From Planctomycetota bacterium (GTDB lineage: Bacteria > Planctomycetota > Brocadiia > SM23-32), in the NCBI GenBank assembly GCA_018400625.1, contig JAGYMJ010000172.1:1-6583 (forward strand): a DNA stretch of 6,583 nt, given 5' to 3'. Under the pieces are notes generated by a model that was not told the origin of the DNA, made no database searches, and worked only from the letters and a program-made list of their open reading frames with translations. The position numbers and the translations under genes were made by a program. Shown in pieces: positions 1 through 6,113 of the stretch; within the stretch, counting starts at the first letter, position 1, and each line of letters begins with the position of its first letter.

Positions 1-1
1 C

Positions 2-1138
2 GAGATTACTAATGTCGATGCGATCCATCCAGGTTATGGGTTTTTATCTGAAGCGGAAGAATTTGCAGAGATATGCGAAGACAGCAATATCGTCTTTATC
101 GGGCCCAAGTCGGATGTCATGAAAAAAATGGGCAGTAAAGTCACCGCACGCCAAATTGCGGCCGACAAGAAAATACCCGTTTTGCCGGGCAGTAATGGGC
201 CGATCGAAGAAGATGACAATGCCGTGGCTCTGGCCCAGAAGATCGGCTATCCCGTTATGATTAAAGCCGCTTCCGGCGGTGGCGGGCGGGGAATGCGTAT
301 TGCTCATAATGAAATCAGCCTGCGCAATATGATCGGCCTTGCCAGGTCGGAGGCCGGGGCGGCTTTCAAAGATGAATCAGTATATATAGAAAAAGTCCTG
401 CAGAAGGCCCGTCATGTCGAGGTGCAGATCCTGGGTGATAACAGGGGGAATGTTATCCATCTGGGTGAGCGCGACTGTTCAATACAACGCCGATACCAGA
501 AGCTGATCGAGGAAACCCCCTCACCGGGTATCACTGACAGCGTTCGGTCCGATGTTGCCAAAGCTGCTGTAAATCTCGCGAAATCCGTCGATTATACCGG
601 CGCCGGGACGGTTGAATTTTTGGTCGACCGGGACGGGAATTACTATTTTATGGAAATGAACACTCGCTTGCAGGTTGAACATCCCATCACTGAAATAGTT
701 ACAGGAGTGGATATTGTTAAAGAGCAGATCAGAGTAGCGGCCGGCGAAAAACTCAGGCTGTCTCAAAAACGTATTGAAAATCGAGGAGCTGCAATAGAAT
801 GCCGAATAAATGCCGAAGACCCATCGAATAAATTCCAGACAAGTCCAGGCAGGATTACTCAATACATTCCGCCCGGAGGCCCCGGAATAAGACTCGATAC
901 CCATGTCTATTCGGGCTACACGGTGTCGCCTTTCTATGACTCGATGGTCGCGAAACTTATATGCTACGGGCCCACAAGACGTGCTGCTATCGGGGTTCTG
1001 CGGCGTGCGCTCGGGGAATTCCACATTGAAGGTATTAATACAACGGTTAATTTTTTCCGAGAATTGATCGAGCACAGAGGTTATGCAAGCGGTGAATATG
1101 ATACTCATTTCGTCGAAGAATACCTCGGAACTGCCTGA
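2..1138 (+). CDS. accC: Acetyl-CoA carboxylase, biotin carboxylase subunit (5' end missing)
   Basis: The protein carries out the ATP- and bicarbonate-dependent carboxylation of biotin on the biotin carrier protein, the first half-reaction of acetyl-CoA carboxylase in cytoplasmic fatty-acid synthesis. The frame is open from base 2 and ends at TGA 1136-1138, giving 378 visible residues. E. coli AccC has 449, so roughly 70 N-terminal residues (most of the first Rossmann-like domain) lie upstream of the window. The family signatures are visible in order: HPGYGFLSE at visible residues 9-17; the glycine-rich ATP-grasp loop SGGGGRGM at bases 272-295; RHVEVQ; ERDCSIQRR; FMEMNTRLQVEHP at bases 647-685, holding the metal and catalytic Glu/Asn/Arg residues; and the C-terminal YSGYTVSPFYDSM with the conserved RLDTH just before it. 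No key residue looks lost. A methionine at 119 is internal, not the start. A pyruvate carboxylase A subunit is the main alternative; the motifs and the C-terminal end without extra domains favour AccC. No accB is visible, but it could lie upstream. GC content is clearly lower than in the next gene. Confidence 0.95.
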   Translation, partial: EITNVDAIHPGYGFLSEAEEFAEICEDSNIVFIGPKSDVMKKMGSKVTARQIAADKKIPVLPGSNGPIEEDDNAVALAQKIGYPVMIKAASGGGGRGMRIAHNEISLRNMIGLARSEAGAAFKDESVYIEKVLQKARHVEVQILGDNRGNVIHLGERDCSIQRRYQKLIEETPSPGITDSVRSDVAKAAVNLAKSVDYTGAGTVEFLVDRDGNYYFMEMNTRLQVEHPITEIVTGVDIVKEQIRVAAGEKLRLSQKRIENRGAAIECRINAEDPSNKFQTSPGRITQYIPPGGPGIRLDTHVYSGYTVSPFYDSMVAKLICYGPTRRAAIGVLRRALGEFHIEGINTTVNFFRELIEHRGYASGEYDTHFVEEYLGTA

Positions 1139-1183
1139 CGGTAAAATGTCCAGTGAAGTGCGTGCTTTATCCCCGCCGGAAGG

Positions 1184-1251
1184 TAAGTCCTTAGTGAACC
1201 CCGGAGCATCCCCGCTGTGCCTTGTGCCGGTGGAATGAAGATCAAGGGATA
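1184..1251 (+). repeat. Dispersed intergenic repeat, copy 1 (forward)
   Basis: This copy starts about 45 bases after the accC stop. Bases 1184-1242 match 5898-5956 (copy 3) at 53 of 59 positions by hand alignment, and the match weakens but continues to 1251. The core 1205-1240 begins AGCATCCCCGC and ends CCGGTGGAATGAAG. Bases 1205-1251 also match the reverse complement of 1358-1404 (copy 2) at 41 of 47 positions. The left flank, with AGTGAACCCCG at 1193-1203, is shared with copy 3 but not with copy 2, so two subtypes of the repeat may exist. Confidence 0.9.
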
Positions 1252-1270
1252 GGTCTCGAACTTATAGACC
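1252..1270. repeat. Small hairpin inside the compound palindrome
   Basis: GGTCT (1252-1256) pairs with AGACC (1266-1270) across a 9-base loop. It fills exactly the gap between repeat copy 1 and the left arm of the central inverted repeat, so it would stand out as a side stem if the whole element folded. The stem is only 5 bp and could be chance on its own; its position gives it some weight. Confidence 0.45.
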
Positions 1271-1333
1271 GTCGTTAATACCCCCTGCCCGCCCCTCCCC
1301 GGAAGCGACCGGCGGGCAGGGCGTATTAACGAC
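1271..1333. repeat. Central 23-bp inverted repeat (GC-rich stem-loop)
   Basis: Left arm 1271-1293 and right arm 1311-1333 are reverse complements at 22 of 23 positions; the single mismatch is a C opposite C (1282 and 1322). The loop is 17 bases (1294-1310). The outer part of the stem (GTCGTTAATAC) is AT-rich and the inner part (CCCTGCCCGCC) is GC-rich. The stem is far longer than a usual intrinsic terminator, and the bases after it (TAAAAGG) have no T-tract, so a standard Rho-independent terminator is not supported, although it may still impede polymerase. Its centre (1302) nearly coincides with the centre of the outer repeat pair (1304.5), which argues that both belong to one element. Confidence 0.9.
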
Positions 1334-1357
1334 TAAAAGGTGTTGATAACGTGTGCA

Positions 1358-1404
1358 TAGCGCTTAATCATCATTCCACCGGAACAAGGCACGGCGGGGA
1401 TGCT
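1358..1404 (-). repeat. Dispersed intergenic repeat, copy 2 (inverted)
   Basis: Read on the minus strand, this segment matches 1205-1251 at 41 of 47 positions and 5919-5965 at 40 of 47. The 36-base core (1369-1404) differs from copy 1 at only 3 positions. It forms the outer right arm of the compound palindrome. On the plus strand it would be translated as the NHHSTGTRHGGDA part of the extended open frame that starts at GTG 1351; being repeat sequence, it argues against that start. Confidence 0.9.
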
Positions 1405-1424
1405 GTACAAGTTACAGCTGGATG

Positions 1425-1439
1425 CCACGTGGTTCGTGG
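1425..1439. repeat. Short stem-loop upstream of the large gene
   Basis: CCACG (1425-1429) and CGTGG (1435-1439) can pair across a 5-base loop, and CCACGTGG (1425-1432) is itself a perfect 8-base palindrome. It sits between repeat copy 2 and the likely start codon at 1483. It may be the edge of the repeat element or a protein-binding site, but a match this short may be chance. Confidence 0.25.
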
Positions 1440-1482
1440 TTCCCTGAATATCTACCAATTTTTTATCGAAGTGTTTACTGTG

Positions 1483-4400
1483 ATGAAAAGAAAAAAGACG
1501 TTGGCCTTTGCTGCACTGTTGGTGTTTGCCGGAACTTCAATAACATTCTCAAGCGTTTTCACGTCCCCCGCGCACGGTGCAGGGAGTGACGTCCAATGGG
1601 CGGATGAGCTTGTCGTTTTCGCTCCACTCCACCGCTCCCATCCCGTCGTTGACGGGGATGTCCTGGCGAGCCTGCCCGAAAGGATGGAGATTGAGGCCGC
1701 ACCGGAGCATCCTTTGCTTAGCCTGGAGCCGAAGCATGTGAACTGGGAACCCGGCGAACGTGTCGATCTGGAACAGCATATCGGAAAAAACGTGGGCGAT
1801 ACGGCTTATGTGTTCATCGAACTCCGTTCACCGGAAGCCCAAACGGTCACGCTCGGTCTGGGTGCCGACTGGTGGATCGAGTGCTGGATGAACGGCGAGC
1901 CGTTCTTCGATACGTTGGAGACCGGCAATCCGGGCGGTCTTTTTTCCATCCTCGACAATCAAGCCGAGGTGCTGCTTCGGGAGGGTGTGAACATTCTCGC
2001 CGTTCGTTTCATCAGGGGCCGCTCCAGCGCCTATCTCGCCTTAGGGGAGGAGTCGATGTTCGGGGCGGAAAAACGCCGACAGGAAGAGCTTTACGGCCTT
2101 AACCGCCTGCCGGAAAAGTTTTCGGACAGGCAGGTCTTCCCCGAAAGAAAGCAGGCGATCATCTCCTCGGGATGGGAGGTGGACCTTTCCTCCCCGGATG
2201 GCGAACTGTCCGAAGGCGAGCTCGTCGGTATCGAGCCCATGCCGGAAAGGCAGTTGTACCTCGATGAAAAAGAGGCCGATAGATCCGGGGCACGTCGCGG
2301 TTTGCTTGATACGCTCAGCAGGCATTTTGAGGACGAACCGGTAAAAATAAGGCTCTCCAAATACCGCTACCCGCATGAAGACCGCCATCTGGACGCGATC
2401 GTGTGGACGTCGCCGTCCGACCCTGAAACCGATCCGTCCGGCCGTATCGAAGTGCGGCTCCGGGGCGGCGACGGTGAAGTGCTTGCACGCCACGATATCG
2501 ATGAACTTTCGCGCAACGGCCTGTTTTTTGCGGTCGGCTTCCCCCCGCAGTTGGAAGGAAGCGAAGGCGCTCTGGAGGTTGTGTGGTATGACGGCGGAAC
2601 GGAGATCGGCCGTGCGCAGGAGCCCTTCCACGTCAGGGAAGCATCGGACGTTGCACAATCGGGCCGGATACCCCTGGAGGTTATCAACGAGCCCGGCGCG
2701 GTGATCCGCGGCGCGCCCATGACGACAGGCGTTCCGTTCCCGCGCGGCGCACTGGAGGACGAAGCGAATGTGCGCCTGGTTGACGAAAACGGACATGAGG
2801 TTCCGCTCCAGACGAAGATCACGGCGCGCTGGTCGCGTTTCGGGCCGATCAAGTGGCTGCTGTGCGATTTCACGGCCGACCTCGACGGCGGGCCGCGTCG
2901 GTTCTATCTGGAATACGGGCCGGATGTCGAACGCCGCCGTGTGGACGACATTGCCGTCGAGCATGCCGGTGCGGGCTTCCCCGCGCTGGAAGCGGGTTGT
3001 ATCCGGGTGAACGCCGGCGGCGCTGTCGAGTTTGACGCGGCGGGCGACGGGGATTTCCGTGAAGTTCTTGCACCCGAAGCCCTGCACGGCGCCTTCGTCG
3101 AACACGAGAACGGGAAAGTCTTCACGATGCCGCAGGACGCCGAGCATGCCGTTGAGGAGATCGGCGGCGAGAAGGTGGTGGTGCGGCGCGCCGGGTGGTA
3201 CCGCCACGCGGACAGCGGCGAGGAGTTCTGCAATTACGTGACGCGGTTCGTCTTCCATCGCAACAGTCCCGTGGTACGCATCTTTCATACCTGGATATTC
3301 ACCGGCGACGGGAACCACGACCGTATCGCGAACATGGGATGGCGTTTTCCCGCCTCGGGCATTTTTGAGCCGGACGGTCTGCTGAGCGGTTTCGACGACG
3401 GCGCCTGGCACGACAGTCATAACCTGGTGCAGTTCGACGACCGGCAATACGACCTGCTGGGCGGTGTGGAACGGGGTCGTCGCGCCGGGCGCACGCCGGG
3501 CGTGATGAGCGGCCGGAGCGATGGGACGCGGGTGACGTTCGGGGCGAAGGATTTCTGGCAGAATTTTCCGAGCGAGGTGGAGGTCACGGATTCGGGGCTA
3601 ACATTTTACAACTGGCCGAGGAACAATCCGCGGGCGACATTTGAGCGTCCGGTGTCGGGCAGAGACGCTTTCCGCAACCGTTTTGTGCATGAGGGGGAGC
3701 TGCTCGATTTCCGCCTGCCGGACGAGTATCTCAGTGGGGGAATATGGTCGGGAGCTACTGGAAGTGGGCGTTACCCCCATTGGGCCGAAAATCGCCCGGA
3801 AACGGCTAACGCGCAGGGTATAGCGCGAACCGAAGAGATGTTCCTTTGCTTCGCCGATGTCTCAGTTGGCCGGGACGAAGCCGCCGGAGCTATGCAGGGC
3901 CTGAATGACGAAACCCTCCGTCCGGTGGTGGATCCGGTGTGGGTGACGTCGAGCGGTGTGTTCAGCATTGGCGGAATCGATTTGCATCCTGTGGACAAGG
4001 AGAATTTTCCCGAGGTTGAACGGGCCTACAAGCTGCGGATGGAAGGTCCCGCCCGATGGGTGGAAAGGCTGGGGGTTTACGGGATGTGGCTTCACGGCGA
4101 TTATCCGACATGGAGTATCCACCTGCCACTGGAAACGGTTTCGACTTATCGCACCTACAGGAAGAACCATGGCGATGGCCCCGGCGATCAACCCTATCGG
4201 ATGATACCGTTCATTCGCAGTGGCCATCCACAATTTTTGAAGCTTGCCGAGAACGCGGCGCGGCAGATGGCCGACGCCAATTTCTGCCATTACGCGAGCG
4301 AGGATGTGAGCGCCGCGATGTCCGAACACGAGTCGGTTAATCCCAGAATTTACTGGCGCCGTCAGGGTTTCTGGGGGTGCTCGCTGTTGCCCTGGGTGGG

Positions 4401-5781
4401 CGGTGGCAGAGGTTACGCGGCAGCTTTCCTGAGGACGATGAATATCAGTACAGATTCGCTCTGGGACACCTATTACGTGACCGGGTACAGGCGTACGAAG
4501 GATGTGGCCCTGCTCTTTGCTGAATTGACCAAGCATGACCACATGGGATTCGGAATTAGCAGTGGACGTCAATCACCGGGTATTTTGCATTCTTATCTCG
4601 GCATTTACAAGGCCACTTTCGATCCGTGGTTTCTCAACGCGGTGCATGAAATTGCCGATCTGCACAGGCATCAATACAGGACTCATTCGCACAGGGACCG
4701 GGACACGCTGCGGTATGGTTGGCCGGGTTCGACGGGGTTTCGTTCCGACCATTGGAAGTGGGCGGATCAGGCTTTTCATGCCTTTATTGGCTGCGATGAG
4801 TATCAGGAGGTTGCCCGTGCCAGTGCGCAGGCGCATGCCAACCCCAATATAGTGGTTCGCGCAGCCGGGACGGGCTCTTCCGGCGGCGCCGATGCCGGTC
4901 TTTCCGCCCATGCATGGAGGCATACCGGCGATCCGGTCTATCTTGGCCTGCTTTCAGCGGCTCTGGATCGTCTTCAATTGACAAGTTACGACGGCGATAT
5001 CGAATGGGCGTTAGGCCCGCCCCTCTCCAGCCATGGCTGGCATGCCTGTGCTGCGACGTACTCATCGGACTACGCGATACCAATGGCCATGACGATCCTT
5101 TCGGGACTTGACGAGACGCCCGATCCGATACATACCGCCACCTGGCTTCGAAGCGGTGGTTGGCCGGGCAGCCCGGACGCCGTGGTTCATATTTGGCATG
5201 AGGGTGAACGGGACAGGTTCGACCTTCATTTCTTAGTGCGTGGCGCCGGCCTTCCCGAGCAATTCTTTGAATATTCGATCACGGGCCCTGAAGGGTTTCG
5301 TCTTGAGGATGAGGCAGAAACCCCGGAGACCATCGAGGTCGCCGGAGAAAGGGGCGTTTACAGGGTCGAAGCACGCGGCGCTATAAGCAATCTTTACCTG
5401 CCGCTTGCCCGGTACAACATCCCGGAGGTCATCGAATTCAAGACATCCGAAGACGGCACTCGCGTTACGGCGCCCCGGATAGGCTACTGGTTCTACGTGC
5501 CCGAGGGAGTGGAAGCGTTCCGGATTGATTTTACGGACACACCGAGACCGAGGAATTATGTCAACAGAGTTTCGGTCTGGGCCCCGGACGGGGAACGGGT
5601 TTGGGATCATTCGTATTCCGTGGAGGATGATCCGCCAACGCCGCCGCGTGCGACGATAAGTGTGCCAGAGGGGATGGACGGGAAGCTGTGGCGTGCTACC
5701 GGCGGCAATTTTACTATCGACCCGAAGATCCCTCCCTATTTTTCCCTCAGTGGAGATAAATGGTTTGATCCGGGAGAGTAG
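1483..5781 (+). CDS. Secreted PcRGLX/YetA-like protein, putative rhamnogalacturonan lyase (PL26-like)
   Basis: The 1432-residue product starts with a typical signal peptide: MKRKK, a hydrophobic stretch (residues 7-26), then SPAHGA, with cleavage likely near residues 30-33. Residues ~80-190 look like a galactose-binding-type beta-sandwich (ADWWIECWMNGEPFFDTL, 128-145). Residues ~305-390 are beta-rich and Ig-like (IEVRLRGGDGEV). From ~396 the sequence resembles the PcRGLX/YetA N-terminal RIFT-barrel domain: TGVPFPRG (415-422), VRLVDENGHEVPLQ, GPIKWLLCDF (454-463). A central beta-rich domain follows (RIFHTWIFTGDGNHDR, 599-614). Residues ~840-1215 are helix-rich with many Trp/His, fitting the family's alpha/alpha-toroid, and a C-terminal beta-rich region runs from ~1227 to the end. 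Family members are known from PL26 rhamnogalacturonan exolyases and Bacillus YetA, which is much shorter (~850 residues). Cleavage of pectic rhamnogalacturonan is inferred from family only; catalytic residues were not assigned. ATG 1483 is chosen because it begins the signal peptide; the in-frame GTG 1351 would place 44 residues, partly repeat-derived, before it. Its Shine-Dalgarno is weak. The middle is markedly GC-rich. Confidence 0.8.
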   Translation: MKRKKTLAFAALLVFAGTSITFSSVFTSPAHGAGSDVQWADELVVFAPLHRSHPVVDGDVLASLPERMEIEAAPEHPLLSLEPKHVNWEPGERVDLEQHIGKNVGDTAYVFIELRSPEAQTVTLGLGADWWIECWMNGEPFFDTLETGNPGGLFSILDNQAEVLLREGVNILAVRFIRGRSSAYLALGEESMFGAEKRRQEELYGLNRLPEKFSDRQVFPERKQAIISSGWEVDLSSPDGELSEGELVGIEPMPERQLYLDEKEADRSGARRGLLDTLSRHFEDEPVKIRLSKYRYPHEDRHLDAIVWTSPSDPETDPSGRIEVRLRGGDGEVLARHDIDELSRNGLFFAVGFPPQLEGSEGALEVVWYDGGTEIGRAQEPFHVREASDVAQSGRIPLEVINEPGAVIRGAPMTTGVPFPRGALEDEANVRLVDENGHEVPLQTKITARWSRFGPIKWLLCDFTADLDGGPRRFYLEYGPDVERRRVDDIAVEHAGAGFPALEAGCIRVNAGGAVEFDAAGDGDFREVLAPEALHGAFVEHENGKVFTMPQDAEHAVEEIGGEKVVVRRAGWYRHADSGEEFCNYVTRFVFHRNSPVVRIFHTWIFTGDGNHDRIANMGWRFPASGIFEPDGLLSGFDDGAWHDSHNLVQFDDRQYDLLGGVERGRRAGRTPGVMSGRSDGTRVTFGAKDFWQNFPSEVEVTDSGLTFYNWPRNNPRATFERPVSGRDAFRNRFVHEGELLDFRLPDEYLSGGIWSGATGSGRYPHWAENRPETANAQGIARTEEMFLCFADVSVGRDEAAGAMQGLNDETLRPVVDPVWVTSSGVFSIGGIDLHPVDKENFPEVERAYKLRMEGPARWVERLGVYGMWLHGDYPTWSIHLPLETVSTYRTYRKNHGDGPGDQPYRMIPFIRSGHPQFLKLAENAARQMADANFCHYASEDVSAAMSEHESVNPRIYWRRQGFWGCSLLPWVGGGRGYAAAFLRTMNISTDSLWDTYYVTGYRRTKDVALLFAELTKHDHMGFGISSGRQSPGILHSYLGIYKATFDPWFLNAVHEIADLHRHQYRTHSHRDRDTLRYGWPGSTGFRSDHWKWADQAFHAFIGCDEYQEVARASAQAHANPNIVVRAAGTGSSGGADAGLSAHAWRHTGDPVYLGLLSAALDRLQLTSYDGDIEWALGPPLSSHGWHACAATYSSDYAIPMAMTILSGLDETPDPIHTATWLRSGGWPGSPDAVVHIWHEGERDRFDLHFLVRGAGLPEQFFEYSITGPEGFRLEDEAETPETIEVAGERGVYRVEARGAISNLYLPLARYNIPEVIEFKTSEDGTRVTAPRIGYWFYVPEGVEAFRIDFTDTPRPRNYVNRVSVWAPDGERVWDHSYSVEDDPPTPPRATISVPEGMDGKLWRATGGNFTIDPKIPPYFSLSGDKWFDPGE

Positions 5782-5897
5782 TGCTCAGTTCCCTGATGAA
5801 CGGTGAGGTCTTGCAATTATGAGCAAAGATATAGCACTAAAAAACTTACGTTTTGAACCGTGTGAAAGATGGGCTCATACGGAGTATTCTTTAGAAC

Positions 5898-5965
5898 TAA
5901 ATCCTCAGTGAACCCCGTAGCATCCCCACCGTGCCCTGTGCCGGTGGAATGAAGATTATTAGCTA
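5898..5965 (+). repeat. Dispersed intergenic repeat, copy 3 (forward)
   Basis: The copy matches 1184-1251 in the same orientation, with 53 of 59 identities over the first 59 bases, including AGTGAACCCCG and CCGGTGGAATGAAG. It begins about 117 bases after the stop of the large secreted gene. Unlike copy 1, it has no inverted partner or central inverted repeat before the next gene, so it is a solitary arm. Its 3' edge (GATTA...GCTA) resembles copy 2 more than copy 1. Confidence 0.88.
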
Positions 5966-6061
5966 CAAGCAAGCGTAACCAACACGTTCCGCCGTGTCTC
6001 CGCCCAACCCGGCCCCTGCAGACGGCTCTGAGAAGATTGATTCCAACTCAGGGCAATATCC

Positions 6062-6096
6062 TCAATAATTGACTCTGAATAGCAACAATTATATTG
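6062..6096. promoter_or_regulatory. Two AT-rich palindromes upstream of the third gene
   Basis: TCAATAATTGA (6062-6072) is a perfect palindrome about its central base. CAATTATATTG (6086-6096) is a perfect CAAT-N3-ATTG palindrome. Their centres are 24 bases apart, and the second lies just before the Shine-Dalgarno. The shared CAAT/ATTG half-sites could form a repressor or activator site. Short AT-rich palindromes are common by chance, so this is only a candidate. Confidence 0.25.
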
Positions 6097-6098
6097 AT

Positions 6099-6104
6099 AG
6101 GAGG
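6099..6104 (+). promoter_or_regulatory. Strong Shine-Dalgarno for the third gene
   Basis: AGGAGG is a full match to the anti-Shine-Dalgarno core and lies 9 bases before ATG 6114 (12 before ATG 6117). It fixes the start of the truncated secreted-protein gene to one of these two adjacent codons and contrasts with the weak site before the large gene. Confidence 0.85.
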
Positions 6105-6113
6105 TTTTTACAT

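Larger units (their letters stand above)
1139..1482. other. Intergenic region with compound palindrome
   Basis: This 344-base stretch between accC and the large secreted gene has no convincing coding content. Most of it is repeat: a forward repeat arm (1184-1251), a small hairpin (1252-1270), a GC-rich inverted repeat (1271-1333) and an inverted repeat arm (1358-1404). A short stem CCACG-N5-CGTGG lies at 1425-1439. I see no convincing promoter for the downstream gene and no strong Shine-Dalgarno; GAAG at 1468-1471 is the nearest weak match. An open frame runs through from GTG 1351, but its first 44 codons are mostly repeat sequence and not believable protein. Confidence 0.8.
5782..6113. other. 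Intergenic region between the two secreted-protein genes
   Basis: These 332 bases hold no supported gene. The first ~115 bases after the stop are AT-richer and unremarkable: TATGAGC (5818-5824) and GCTCATA (5873-5879) could pair but enclose 48 bases. Repeat copy 3 lies at 5898-5965. After it come a weak stem ACACG-N6-CGTGT (5982-5997), an AT-rich leader with two small palindromes (6062-6072 and 6086-6096) and the Shine-Dalgarno of the next gene. I see no intrinsic terminator for the large gene. The length and the next gene's own leader suggest the two secreted-protein genes are transcribed separately. Confidence 0.7.

Noticed and set aside
521..1108. 195-residue minus-strand open frame opposite accC
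   Set aside because: It is the complement of well-conserved accC motifs and the peptide shows no recognisable family features.
1271..1340. Intrinsic terminator for accC
   Set aside because: The stem is strong, but no T-run follows it, and the stem is too long and nested within a repeat pair. It is better described as part of a palindromic element.
2041..3447. 468-residue open frame on the minus strand inside the large gene
   Set aside because: It is antisense to the strongly supported lyase-like gene in its GC-richest part, where long chance frames are expected. It shows no recognisable domain or signal and lacks a Shine-Dalgarno context of its own.
5818..5879. Stem TATGAGC / GCTCATA downstream of the large gene
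   Set aside because: Seven pairs enclosing a 48-base loop are likely chance, and no T-tract follows.
1184..5965. CRISPR array or tandem repeats
   Set aside because: The three repeat copies are far apart, in mixed orientation, and lack regular spacers.
6069..6097. Sigma-70 promoter TTGACT (6069-6074) with TATATT (6090-6095) or TATTGA (6092-6097)
   Set aside because: The TATATT spacing is only 15 bases. With TATTGA, transcription would begin at about the AGGAGG itself and destroy the ribosome binding site.
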